A stretch of 64,000 nucleotides of DNA from Bog-473 sp963804055 (lineage in GTDB: Bacteria > Actinomycetota > Acidimicrobiia > Acidimicrobiales > RAAP-2). The translations under genes and the position numbers were made by a program. Under the pieces are notes generated by a model. It saw nothing but the letters and a program-made list of their open reading frames with translations. It ran no database searches and was not told the DNA's origin. Of the stretch, positions 25,203-33,527 are shown piece by piece (the first letter of the stretch is position 1; every line of letters begins with the position of its first letter). The stretch covers positions 186,001 to 250,000 of the forward strand of contig CAWDOU010000001.1 in the NCBI GenBank assembly GCA_963804055.1. The letters run 5' to 3'.

Positions 25203-26578
25203 CGCTCCACCCCCAGGACCGCCGCACCCTCGCTCGTGACCCGTGCCAGCGTCGATGCCACTTCCATGGCGAACAGCGTGTCACCGAGTGCGACCCGGCT
25301 CAGGGAGCGCAGCCCGTCGGGGCCGGCCAGGGCCGAGCGGAGGTCGCCGGCGAGAGGATCTTCGAGGTGCGGGAGACGCCTGCCGTGCACCTCGACCCCC
25401 GCAGTTGCAGCGAGCCAGATGGCCACCACGGCAGCGAACCGCTCGGTGCCGAGGGCGCGGGAGCGGCGGATGTCGACGATCGGGAGCAACCGCTGGGGCA
25501 ACTTGCTCGATCCGTCTGCGCCGACCTGCGTGCACGTGTGGCCGAGCGCCGGGTTGGCGAAGCGCCGCAGCGCCTCATCCGCGAAGGCGGCCGGGTGGAG
25601 TGCGGCGGGGAGCGCGTCCACCTCGAGCGTGTCGCCGACGAGGGCGCGTACGAACCGGGCGACGACGGGATCGCGCACCGCGTCGGCGATGGTGGCGTGA
25701 CCGGCCAGCAGGCCCCCGTACGCTGCCGCCGAATGGGGTCCGTTGAGCAGCCAGAGCTTGCGACGCTCGAAGGGTGCGACGTCGTCCACCAGCTCCACGC
25801 CCACGTCCCCCAGGAACGCCACCCCATCGGTCGACCGCATGACCCAGGAGCGGTATCGCTCGGCCCCGACGGCGGCCTCGTCGCAGAGCCCCAGTTCCTC
25901 GGAGATGTCGTCCCGGTCCCGCTCGGTCGGCGCGGGAACCATCCGGTCCACCACCGAGTTGGGGAAGTGCACGTCGCTGGCGATCCACGCCGCCAGGACG
26001 TGGTCGATCTCGCCCGCCGCATGGAGAACGCGCTCCCGCAGCGTGCTGCCGTTGTCGAGCAGGTTGTCGAGCGACGCGAAGACCGGGGGTGGGATCCCGG
26101 CCTGCCGGCGCCGGTGCAATGCACGCGCGATCAGTGCCGGTGCACTGGTGGGAGGTTCCGTTCCGGGCGTCGCGGCGGGGGCGTCGTAGCCTTTTTCGGT
26201 GATGGTCAGCGTGACGAGCCCGGTGGTCGGTGCCACCATCGCCTCCAGTGCGGCAGCAGGCCCTGTCTCGGCGGAGGACAGGGCACCGATCACCTGCAGC
26301 GAGAGATGTTCGCCGGGTTCGCGCACCGCCACGGTGAAGAGCCCGTCCTGCGGCTCGAGCTGGTCCTGCGCCCGCCGGCTCCTGAGAGAGACGCCCCTGA
26401 TCAGTCCGGGGCGGCCCCGTCGCAGCAGCTCGTCGGCGTAGACCGCGAGATGAGCCCGGGCGAAGGCGCCGAGTCCGAGGTGCGCGATCATCGGTGCGCC
26501 GGTGCGGTCGTAGTCCGGCAGTGTCCGGGCATGCGCGTCCATCACCGTGCGCACGCTGAGCCGACGCCGGCCGCTCAT
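25199..26578 (-). CDS. Mannitol dehydrogenase family: fructuronate/tagaturonate reductase
   Basis: 459 residues of the polyol/mannonate dehydrogenase family. N-terminal Rossmann part with HLGLGAFARAHLAVY, TITEKGY, SLDNLLDNGSTLRERVL (the CDN.P.NG-like signature), FPNSVVDRMVPAPT, and the catalytic KLWLLNGPHSAAAYGG (Lys, Asn, His). Members reduce D-fructuronate to D-mannonate (UxuB), tagaturonate to altronate (UxaB), or oxidise polyols. The neighbouring beta-glucuronidase and uronate isomerase favour fructuronate. It is translationally coupled to the larA-like gene (ATGA at 25199-25202) and divergent, 41 bp apart, from the LacI gene at 26620. Confidence 0.85.
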   Translation of the reverse strand: MSGRRRLSVRTVMDAHARTLPDYDRTGAPMIAHLGLGAFARAHLAVYADELLRRGRPGLIRGVSLRSRRAQDQLEPQDGLFTVAVREPGEHLSLQVIGALSSAETGPAAALEAMVAPTTGLVTLTITEKGYDAPAATPGTEPPTSAPALIARALHRRRQAGIPPPVFASLDNLLDNGSTLRERVLHAAGEIDHVLAAWIASDVHFPNSVVDRMVPAPTERDRDDISEELGLCDEAAVGAERYRSWVMRSTDGVAFLGDVGVELVDDVAPFERRKLWLLNGPHSAAAYGGLLAGHATIADAVRDPVVARFVRALVGDTLEVDALPAALHPAAFADEALRRFANPALGHTCTQVGADGSSKLPQRLLPIVDIRRSRALGTERFAAVVAIWLAATAGVEVHGRRLPHLEDPLAGDLRSALAGPDGLRSLSRVALGDTLFAMEVASTLARVTSEGAAVLGVER

Positions 26579-26619
26579 CCGTCACCTGGGGGCGGACGCA
26601 CCGCCGTGTAGGGTCGGAC

Positions 26620-27591
26620 GTGGTGCGACGCGAGCAGCGAGCGACGATTCTCGACGTCGCCGCACGTGCCGGCGTGCACGCGGCGACCGTGTCGCGCACG
26701 ATCAATGTCCCCGAGAAGGTCGCGCCGGAGACCCGGCGTCGCGTCGAGGCGGCCATCGAGGAGCTCGGGTTCGTTCCCAACCGCGCTGCCCGCGGTCTCA
26801 TCACCGGGCGGACGGGCAACGTGGCGGTGATCGTCCCCGACATCACCAACCCGCACTTCGCAGCTCTGGTGCGGTCGGTCGAGCGGTCGGCCCGCCAGAA
26901 CGACCTGCAGGTGCTCCTGGTGGACACCGGTGAGCACGCGGACGAAGAGGTGCGCGCGGCGGAGTCCCTGTCCCGGGAGGTCGACGGGTTCATCGTGGTC
27001 TCGCCGCGGCGCCTGCATCGGGCGCTCGGCTCCCTGGGATCCGCTCCGGCGGTCTTCGTGAACCGGCCGGTGGCCGAGCACGCGTCCATCCTCCTGCGGA
27101 CGGCGCCGGCCGTGGCCGACGCGCTGCGGCACCTGGCCGGACTGGGGCATGCCCGCGTGGCCTATCTCGGCGGCCCGAGCGGGTCCTGGGCGGCGGGTGA
27201 GCGCCGGAGCGCGGTCCGGCGCAGTGGCTCGAGGGTCGGGATCGAGGTGCTCGAGCTCGCCGTGGGCGAGCCGACGTTCGAAGCCGCCGCGGACGTCGTG
27301 CCCGGCATTGCGGACAGCGGCGTCACGGCAGTACTGGCCTTCAACGACCAGATGGCGCTCGGTGTGGTGGCCGGGCTGCGCACCCTCGGGACCACCGTGC
27401 CGGACGACGTCAGTGTTGTCGGCTTCGACGACGTGCCCATGGCCGCCATGGTGGCGCCCCCTCTGACGACCATCAGCTTGCCGACGAGCGCGGTGGGTGC
27501 CGTGGCCATGGCCATGCTCGGGGAAGGCCCCGCCAGGAAGGAGCTGTTCGGGGAGTTGGTCGTGCGGCATTCGACGGCCCGCGTCAGGTAG
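26620..27591 (+). CDS. LacI-family transcriptional regulator of the uronate cluster
   Basis: 323 residues: helix-turn-helix ATILDVAARAGVHAATVSRT with hinge FVPNRAARGLITG, and a ligand-binding domain with VIVPDITNPHFAALV and VVGFDDVPMAAMVAPPLTTI. It lies on the plus strand between the two minus-strand units of the uronate cluster, divergent from the dehydrogenase and overlapping the uidA stop by 8 bp. It is the natural candidate to control both. The palindrome at 31313-31326 at the uxaC start is a possible target. GTG start at 26620 (next codon is also GTG). Confidence 0.9.
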   Translation: MVRREQRATILDVAARAGVHAATVSRTINVPEKVAPETRRRVEAAIEELGFVPNRAARGLITGRTGNVAVIVPDITNPHFAALVRSVERSARQNDLQVLLVDTGEHADEEVRAAESLSREVDGFIVVSPRRLHRALGSLGSAPAVFVNRPVAEHASILLRTAPAVADALRHLAGLGHARVAYLGGPSGSWAAGERRSAVRRSGSRVGIEVLELAVGEPTFEAAADVVPGIADSGVTAVLAFNDQMALGVVAGLRTLGTTVPDDVSVVGFDDVPMAAMVAPPLTTISLPTSAVGAVAMAMLGEGPARKELFGELVVRHSTARVR

Positions 27592-29368
27592 CGCCGAGCC
27601 AGCGCCGCCGCAGATCGTGCGCGGCCATCTTGGGCCGCCTGTCCCGGGTGAACACGCCCTTCTTGTTGCCGTCCACGCGCATGAAGGACGGTCCGGTGGC
27701 GAAGTCGGCAAAGTTCCACACGTGCTCGCCCACGACCGCGTCCGTGCGGTCGAAGACACGGTGATAGGTCTCCAGCAGGGCCACCTGGTATTCCTCGCTC
27801 CAGATGCTGCCATCGGTCGTATGCAGGCCGGACATCGTGTCGGCGCCGTATTCGGTGACGATGATGGGCTTGCCGTGCGCTGCGACCCAGGCCTGGAGCT
27901 CCGCCTCCAACCCGCGTTCGGCGGCCGCCAGGTCCCCCGGTTCGACGTACCAGCCGTAGTAGCGATTGATCATGACGACGTCCGCCAGTGGGGTCACCGT
28001 GCAGGTGTCGGGGAGTGCGAACATCATGTTGACGAATCCCACCGGTCGGCTCGTGTCGGCGTGCCGGGCGACGGCGAACAGCGGTTCGAAGTAGGCCCGT
28101 CCGGCATCGGTGTGGGACTCGGGCTCGTTGGCCAGGCTCCAGAGGACGACGCAGGGATGGTTCTTGTCCCGCGCGATCAGTTCCTCGATGGCGCGCCGGT
28201 GCACCTGCTGGGTGGCGGCGCTGATCGTGTCGTCCGAGTACGTCGTCCTCGGCCCGCCCAGGAACATGCCTCCGCCCACCCCCAGGTTCAAGCCGACGGC
28301 GGCCGTCTCGTCGATCACGACGATGCCCCGGCGGTCCGCCTCTTCGAGCACTTCCTCGGCGTACGGGTAGTGGGACGTCCGGAACGAATTGGCGCCGATC
28401 CATGACAGGAGCGAGAAATCGTGCAGCATGGCCGCGTCGTCGTGCCCGCGGCCGTGCACGTCGAGGTCCTCGTGTTTGCCGAAGCCACGAAAGTAGAAGG
28501 GCTCGTCGTTGATCAGGAACTGCGTCCCGTCCACCCGCACGGTCCGGATGCCGACCGGGAGGGTGTAGCGGTCGACCGCGGAACCGTCGTCGACCAGCTC
28601 GACCTCCAGGTCGTAGAGGTACCCTCGCCCCGGTCGCCAAAGCTCCGGGTGGGCGACGCGAAGCGCACCCGCAGACCCTTCGGCGGCCGCGACCTCGGTG
28701 CCCACGGCGTCCCGGAGCCGCACCCTGACGTCCCCGCCGTTCGCACCGGCGATCGTCACGGCGTAGCGGACCACGCCGGACCCGTCGTCGATGTCGGTCA
28801 CGACGGTGAGATCGTCGATGTGCGTGTGGGGTGTCGAGTACAGCCAGACGCTGCGATGCAAGCCGGCGTAGTTGAAGAAGTCGTGGTACTGCCGCTGGCG
28901 GCGGGTGCCGTCCGGCAGCACCTCGACGATGCCGGGAGGGATGGACTCCCACGTGAGCTCGTTGTTCACGACGACGGTCAGCCGGCATTCCTCGCCCGGA
29001 ACGACGGCGTCGGTCACGTCGAGCTCAAAGGGGGTGTACCCGCCTTCGTGCTCGCCGACGAGGGTGTCTCCGATCCACACCGTGGCCCGGTGGGTCGCCG
29101 CGTCGAATCGGAGCACGACGCGCTGTCCGGCCCAGCCCCGGGGGACGAAGAGCTGGCGCTGGTACCAGACGTCGCCGACGTGATCGTGCACCTCGGGGTC
29201 TGCCGGCACGTCGTTGAAGCTGCTCGGCACGGGCATGCGCCGGGCCTCGGGGAGCGGTCGGCTCCACCAGGCCTGGGCGCGACCGGCCCCGGCACGGTCG
29301 GTGGCGAAGCCCCAGATGCCGTCGAGTCGCTTGGTCTCGCGTGTCGTGGTGTCCTGCGGTCGAAGCAT
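27584..29368 (-). CDS. uidA: Beta-glucuronidase (GH2)
   Basis: 594 residues, collinear with E. coli GUS: MLRPQDTTTRETKRLDGIWG at the N-terminus, WYQRQLFVPRGWAGQRVVLR, GGYTPFELDVTD, HDFFNYAGLHRSVWLY, then the barrel with acid/base Glu in LANEPESHT, NRYYGWY, nucleophile in VTEYGADT, and C-terminal NKKGVFTRDRRPK, whose Asn-Lys pair recognises the glucuronate carboxylate. Specificity for glucuronides is thus well supported. No signal peptide, so it acts on imported glucuronides. Start after GGGGAGA. Downstream gene of a uxaC-kinase-uidA unit, 20 bp after the kinase stop. Confidence 0.96.
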   Translation of the reverse strand: MLRPQDTTTRETKRLDGIWGFATDRAGAGRAQAWWSRPLPEARRMPVPSSFNDVPADPEVHDHVGDVWYQRQLFVPRGWAGQRVVLRFDAATHRATVWIGDTLVGEHEGGYTPFELDVTDAVVPGEECRLTVVVNNELTWESIPPGIVEVLPDGTRRQRQYHDFFNYAGLHRSVWLYSTPHTHIDDLTVVTDIDDGSGVVRYAVTIAGANGGDVRVRLRDAVGTEVAAAEGSAGALRVAHPELWRPGRGYLYDLEVELVDDGSAVDRYTLPVGIRTVRVDGTQFLINDEPFYFRGFGKHEDLDVHGRGHDDAAMLHDFSLLSWIGANSFRTSHYPYAEEVLEEADRRGIVVIDETAAVGLNLGVGGGMFLGGPRTTYSDDTISAATQQVHRRAIEELIARDKNHPCVVLWSLANEPESHTDAGRAYFEPLFAVARHADTSRPVGFVNMMFALPDTCTVTPLADVVMINRYYGWYVEPGDLAAAERGLEAELQAWVAAHGKPIIVTEYGADTMSGLHTTDGSIWSEEYQVALLETYHRVFDRTDAVVGEHVWNFADFATGPSFMRVDGNKKGVFTRDRRPKMAAHDLRRRWLGAT

Positions 29369-29388
29369 CGTGTCTCCCCGTTTCTTGC

Positions 29389-29907
29389 TCAGGCGTCCGG
29401 CGGCAGGTCCGCCAGCAGCCGGATCACGGCGTCGGCCACGTCGTCGGGCGTGCGGCCGTCCGTGTCGACGGTGGCCGTGGCCACCTGCTGGTAGAGGTCG
29501 GACCGCTCCTCGGCCATGACGGCCAGGGTGTCCGCAGGCCTTTCTCCGAGGAGCGGGCGGTGATCACCGGGGCGGACCCGCCCCGCCAGGGTGGCCGGTC
29601 GGGTGCGCAGCCAGACGACGAATCGGCCGGCCAGGGCGGCGCGGACCACCGGGTCGAGGACGACGCCTCCCGGCGCGGCGAGGACCGAGGGTGTGTCGTC
29701 GCGCAGGGTCCGCAGCACGGCGTCCGACTCGAGTGAGCGATAGGCGGCTTCGCCGCCCTGCTCCCAGAGCTCCCGGACGGTCTTGCCGGTCTCCCGTTCG
29801 ATGACGACGTCCACGTCGACGAAGGCCCGACCGGTGCGTGCCGCGACCAGCGCACCCACTGTCGATTTTCCGGACCCCATGAGGCCGACCAGCACCACGG
29901 ACCTCAT
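29389..29907 (-). CDS. Shikimate-kinase-family small kinase in the uronate operon
   Basis: 172 residues. P-loop GLMGSGKST (8-16), a DVD pair (Asp31, Asp33), ELWEQGGEAAYRSLE with Arg57, APGGVV (79-83, in place of GGG), RPLL lid region and ERSDLYQQVA. These are shikimate kinase features, including the residues that normally hold shikimate. It starts inside the uxaC stop (ATGA at 29904-29907) and lies 20 bp before uidA, so it is expressed with uronate catabolism, not with aromatic biosynthesis genes. It may be a genuine AroK or a recruited sugar-acid kinase such as a gluconokinase, which shares this fold. Sequence alone does not decide. Confidence 0.75.
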   Translation of the reverse strand: MRSVVLVGLMGSGKSTVGALVAARTGRAFVDVDVVIERETGKTVRELWEQGGEAAYRSLESDAVLRTLRDDTPSVLAAPGGVVLDPVVRAALAGRFVVWLRTRPATLAGRVRPGDHRPLLGERPADTLAVMAEERSDLYQQVATATVDTDGRTPDDVADAVIRLLADLPPDA

Positions 29908-31310
29908 CGGTCGACGTGGAAGGCCCGGCTCGCCAGGTTGAAGGCAAGGTCCGCTGCGGTCTCGGCGGCGTCCTCTTCGTCCAGGCGGTGCTCGGCCACG
30001 AGCTCGGCGAGGTAGCCGGCGTTCAGCCGTCGCGACACGTCGTGGCGGGCGGGGATGCTCAGCAGCGACCGGGCGTCATCGTTGAAGCCGACCGTGTTGG
30101 CGAATCCCGCTGTCTCCAGCACTGATCGATAGAAGCGGCGGATGCCTTCGGGGCTGTCGAAGAACCACCAGGGCGGCCCGAGACGCAGCGCGGGGTAGTG
30201 CCCGGCCAGCGGGGCCAGCTCCCGGCTGTAGGTGGTCTCGTCGAGCGTGTACACAATGACGGTCAGCCCGCGCTCGTTGCCGAACCGGTCCAGGAGCGGC
30301 TTGAGTCCACCCACGTAGTCGACCGCCATCGGGATGTCGGCACCCTCGTCCGGGCCGAAGCGGGCGGCCACCGTCGGGTTGTGGTCGCGCCAGGCGCCGG
30401 CGTGGATCTGGAGCGCCAGGCCGTCGTCCAGGCTCATCGCCGCCATTTCGACCAGCATCTGGCCCCGGAACACCTCGGCGTCGCCCGCCCGCGCCGCCCC
30501 ACCGACGATGCGCCCGAAGAGGTCTTCGGCCTCCTGCGGGGAGAGATCCGCCGTGGCGGGCGTCGGGTGCCCGTGGTCCGAAGCCGTGGCTCCGGCGCTG
30601 ACGAACGCGGCGCGCCGGCTCCGCAACGCGTCGAGGTACCCGCCCCAGCTCGTCGTGTCGGTTCCCGTGAGCTCGCCGAGCCGGAGGACGTTGGCGCGGA
30701 ACCCGGGGCGGCCGGGGTCGACCACGTCGTCGGGCCGGAAGGTCGGGACCACGCGTCCCTCCCAGCCGGACCGGCGCAGCTGCGCGTGCGACTCCAGCGG
30801 GTCGAGCGCGCCGTCGGTCGTGGCGAGGAACGTGATCCCGAAACGCTCGAAGAGGGCACGCGGCCGGAAGTCCGCCTGCGTCAGGCTGGACGCGATCCGG
30901 TCGTACACCGCGTCGGCGTTCTCGGGGCCGAGCGGCTCGGCCACGCCGAACACCTCCTGGAGCGTGTGGTCGAGCCACAGCTTCGAGGGTGTGCCCCGGA
31001 AGAGGTGCGTGCGCGTGGCCAGCTCGCGCCAAATCTGTCGTCCGTCCGTGACCGCGGTTCCGCCGTCGAGCGGGGGCACCCCGAGATCCTCCAGCTGCAC
31101 GCCCTGGCTGTAGAGCATGCGGAGGATGTAGTGGTCCTTGGTCACGAGCTCTGTCGCCGGGCCCTCGAAGGGCGTGTCGCCGGCCAGCGCCCCGGGGTCG
31201 CAGTGACCGTGGGGACTCACGATGGGGAGGTCCCGGGTGGACTCGTACAGGGCGCGGGCGACCCGGCGGACGCCCGGGTCGGCCGGGAGGAGGCGGTCCT
31301 GGTGGAGCAC
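29904..31310 (-). CDS. uxaC: Uronate (glucuronate) isomerase
   Basis: 468 residues, full length for UxaC: LHQDRLLPADPGVRRVARAL, IVSPHGHCDPGALA (metal His pair), LVTKDHYILRMLYSQGV, SSLTQADFRPRALFERFGIT, LATTDGALDPLESH, and LQIHAGAWRDHNPTV. It converts glucuronate to fructuronate or galacturonate to tagaturonate. GTG start at 31310 with no clear Shine-Dalgarno; a perfect palindrome sits 2 bp upstream, over the expected ribosome site. First gene of the uxaC-kinase-uidA unit. Confidence 0.93.
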   Translation of the reverse strand: MLHQDRLLPADPGVRRVARALYESTRDLPIVSPHGHCDPGALAGDTPFEGPATELVTKDHYILRMLYSQGVQLEDLGVPPLDGGTAVTDGRQIWRELATRTHLFRGTPSKLWLDHTLQEVFGVAEPLGPENADAVYDRIASSLTQADFRPRALFERFGITFLATTDGALDPLESHAQLRRSGWEGRVVPTFRPDDVVDPGRPGFRANVLRLGELTGTDTTSWGGYLDALRSRRAAFVSAGATASDHGHPTPATADLSPQEAEDLFGRIVGGAARAGDAEVFRGQMLVEMAAMSLDDGLALQIHAGAWRDHNPTVAARFGPDEGADIPMAVDYVGGLKPLLDRFGNERGLTVIVYTLDETTYSRELAPLAGHYPALRLGPPWWFFDSPEGIRRFYRSVLETAGFANTVGFNDDARSLLSIPARHDVSRRLNAGYLAELVAEHRLDEEDAAETAADLAFNLASRAFHVDR

Positions 31311-31312
31311 GA

Positions 31313-31326
31313 TGCAAAGCTTTGCA
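31313..31326. promoter_or_regulatory. Perfect 14-bp palindrome at the uxaC start, likely operator
   Basis: TGCAAAGCTTTGCA is fully symmetric and 2 bp upstream of the uxaC GTG. It resembles LacI/GalR-family half-sites (TGNAA) but has GC, not CG, at the centre. A second symmetric element, GTTGAAAACAAC (31419-31430), lies further up next to TTGACG (31408-31413), in the divergent gap with the amidohydrolase gene. Confidence 0.5.
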
Positions 31327-31486
31327 CGGACAGGCCTCCCCTGCCAGCGGCCCCCAGAGGCGGAGCTCCCGATCTCCGATTGTGCCTGGGCGGGGGATCA
31401 TGTAATATTGACGTCGAAGTTGAAAACAACCCCCGCCCGCCCTCGTGGACTCGACGGCGCAGCGGTCCGTCCCCACGGAGGTGGTC

Positions 31487-32692
31487 ATGCCCAAGCCCAT
31501 TGTCGACTTTCCCGTCTTCGACGCCGACAACCACATGTACGAGACCACGGACGCCTTCACGAAGTTCCTGCCCCCCGAGTACGAGGGCCTGATCAAGTAC
31601 GTGGAGGTCAACGGGCGTACCAAGATCGCCGTTCGCAACGTCATCTCCGAGTACATCCCGAACCCCACCTTCAGCGTGGTCGGCCGGCCGGGGGCCTCGG
31701 AGGAGCTGTTCAAGCACGGCAACCCCGAGGGGAAGAGCCGCCGCGAGCTGATGGGGGACCCGATCCGTTCGCCCGAGGCCTTCTTCTCGCCCGAGCCCCG
31801 CCTGGCGCTGATGGACGAGCTCGGCCTCGACCGCGCCCTCATGTGGCCGACGCTGGCCAGCCTGTTGGAAGAGCGCCTGGCCGACGACCCCGAGGCCACC
31901 CACGTCGTCGTGCACGCGCTGAACCAGTGGATGCACGAGCACTGGACCTTCAACTACGAGGGCCGGATCTTCGCGTCGCCGGTGATCACGCTGCCCATCG
32001 TGGACGAGGCGATCAAGGAGCTCGAATGGGTCGTCGAACGGGGCGCCAAGCTGATCCTCATCCGGCCGGCGCCGGTACCGGGCTACCGCGGGTACCGATC
32101 GTTCGCACTGCCCGAGTTCGACCCCTTCTGGCAGCGCGTGACCGAGCTCGACATCACCGTCGGCATGCACGCGTCCGACGACGGGCTCACCCGCTACTAC
32201 AACCAGTGGGAGGGGACCCATGGCGGGGAGCACCTGCCCTTCGCCGGACGCAGATCCGCGTTCTTGGACATCGCGCACACGCAGGGCCGGGGCATCTTCG
32301 ACACGGTGGCGTCGCTCATCGGCCACGGTCTCTTGAGCCGGTTCCCGTCGTTGCGCATCCTCCCCGTGGAGAACGGGGCAGCCTGGGTGCGCCCGCTGAT
32401 CGACGCGTTGGGCCGTTCCTACGCACACGAGCCTTCGATCTACGACGAGGACCCCCTGATGGTGCTGAAGCGCAACATCTGGATCCACCCCTTCCACGAG
32501 GAGGACCCGCGCGGCCTCATCGACCTGGTGGGTGTCGACCGCGTCGTCTTCGGGTCGGACTACCCGCACATCGAGGGGATGTCCGAGCCGCTGTCCTATG
32601 TCAACGAGCTCGAGGGCCTGTCGCACGACGACATCGCCAAGGTGATGGGCGGCAACCTCGCCGAGGTCATGAAGCTGCCCTTCGCCGCCTGA
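31487..32692 (+). CDS. Amidohydrolase 2 family (ACMSD-like) metal-dependent hydrolase
   Basis: 401 residues. VFDADNHMYE near the N-terminus supplies the first metal ligands (DxDxH form of the HxH motif); LALMDELGLDRALMWPT, TVGMHASDDG, RILPVENGAAWVRPLIDAL and RVVFGSDYPHIEGM complete the TIM-barrel signature with the late Asp of GSDYPH. Proteins of this type in actinobacteria decarboxylate or hydrolyse aromatic and steroid-like acids, but the substrate is open. The ATG at 31487 follows GGAGG at 31477; an in-frame ATG at 31445 lacks such a site. Confidence 0.9.
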   Translation: MPKPIVDFPVFDADNHMYETTDAFTKFLPPEYEGLIKYVEVNGRTKIAVRNVISEYIPNPTFSVVGRPGASEELFKHGNPEGKSRRELMGDPIRSPEAFFSPEPRLALMDELGLDRALMWPTLASLLEERLADDPEATHVVVHALNQWMHEHWTFNYEGRIFASPVITLPIVDEAIKELEWVVERGAKLILIRPAPVPGYRGYRSFALPEFDPFWQRVTELDITVGMHASDDGLTRYYNQWEGTHGGEHLPFAGRRSAFLDIAHTQGRGIFDTVASLIGHGLLSRFPSLRILPVENGAAWVRPLIDALGRSYAHEPSIYDEDPLMVLKRNIWIHPFHEEDPRGLIDLVGVDRVVFGSDYPHIEGMSEPLSYVNELEGLSHDDIAKVMGGNLAEVMKLPFAA

Positions 32693-32835
32693 TCCGTACC
32701 CGGCGCCGACCCGGCGCTGGCTGCGGTTCCGCCCGATAGGAGGCGGCGCCCGTCACAGTCCGCTCCCAGGTGCATTTCTGAAACGCTTGTTCGGATCAGA
32801 GGCATCTCGAGGCGACGGGGACGGGGCAGCAAAAG

Positions 32836-33462
32836 GTGGCGAACGCGCAGAGCCGGAAGCTCTCCTGGCTGACCAAGGGCATCTCGGTCACGCTCGGCAT
32901 GGTGGCGGTGGGCGTCGCGGCGTACGGCGCCACGAACTGGGTCGTCGGGTTGACGAGCAACTCCTCCGGTGCCGCCCAGTCGGCCACCATCTCCAAGCTC
33001 ACCATCAGCGCGGTGTCGAGCCCGGCCCCGGGCGACCTGCTCGACCCCGGTGACGGCGGCGATGTGGTGGTGAGCATCGCCAACGCCAACCCGTTCCCCG
33101 TGACGATCACGGCCGTGCAACTCCCGACGAGCACCACCTACGCCACCGGATACACCTCGAGCGCCCTGACCACGACCCAGTCGGGCTGCCTGGCCACCAC
33201 GCCGAGCGACGTCATCTGGAACTTCTCGACCGCCACGAGCGGCAGCTCGCACACGCTCACCACCCCTCTCACCGTGGCCGCCAGCGGCAAGGCCAACAAT
33301 CCGCTGCTGGTGACGCTGGGCGACGACGCCCTCATGACCGCGTCGGCGCCTCTGGCCTGTGCCAACACGTTCTTCTCCATGCCGGCGTTGGTCGGCGTCA
33401 CCGCCACCGGCGGCACGGCTACGGCCACGACCAGCCCCGCCACTGACGGCTGGACAAGCTGA
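32836..33462 (+). CDS. Hypothetical secreted or membrane-anchored Ser/Thr-rich protein
   Basis: 208 residues from a GTG at 32836. The N-terminus (SRKLSWLTKGISVTLG) runs into a hydrophobic segment (about 15-35), a signal or anchor like those of SipW-processed proteins. The rest is Ser/Thr-rich beta-type sequence with DVVVSIANANPFPVTITAVQ, an immunoglobulin-like strand pattern, and two cysteine sites (SGCLAT, LACANTF) that may form a disulfide. No enzyme motif. It is followed by a strong hairpin at 33472-33522. Function unknown; a surface or fibre component is possible. Confidence 0.65.
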   Translation: MANAQSRKLSWLTKGISVTLGMVAVGVAAYGATNWVVGLTSNSSGAAQSATISKLTISAVSSPAPGDLLDPGDGGDVVVSIANANPFPVTITAVQLPTSTTYATGYTSSALTTTQSGCLATTPSDVIWNFSTATSGSSHTLTTPLTVAASGKANNPLLVTLGDDALMTASAPLACANTFFSMPALVGVTATGGTATATTSPATDGWTS

Positions 33463-33471
33463 TCCTGTGGC

Positions 33472-33522
33472 ACACGGGTGCGCCGGTGACGGAGTCGGAC
33501 CTCCGTCACCGGGCTCCCGTGT
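33472..33522. terminator. Strong nested hairpin between convergent genes, likely bidirectional terminator
   Basis: A perfect 12-bp stem CCGGTGACGGAG (33483-33494) / CTCCGTCACCGG (33501-33512) with a 6-nt loop is enclosed by a second stem ACACGGG (33472-33478) / CCCGTGT (33516-33522). It sits between the stops of the genes ending at 33462 and 33528. There is no U-tract, as is usual for actinobacterial terminators. Confidence 0.7.
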
Positions 33523-33527
33523 CGCGT

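Noticed and set aside
24186..25700. Plus-strand open frame of about 500 codons across the larA-like and dehydrogenase genes
   Set aside because: No motifs, and it spans two well-supported minus-strand genes.
30198..31592. Plus-strand open frame of about 460 codons across uxaC
   Set aside because: No recognised domain; antisense of a full-length uronate isomerase.
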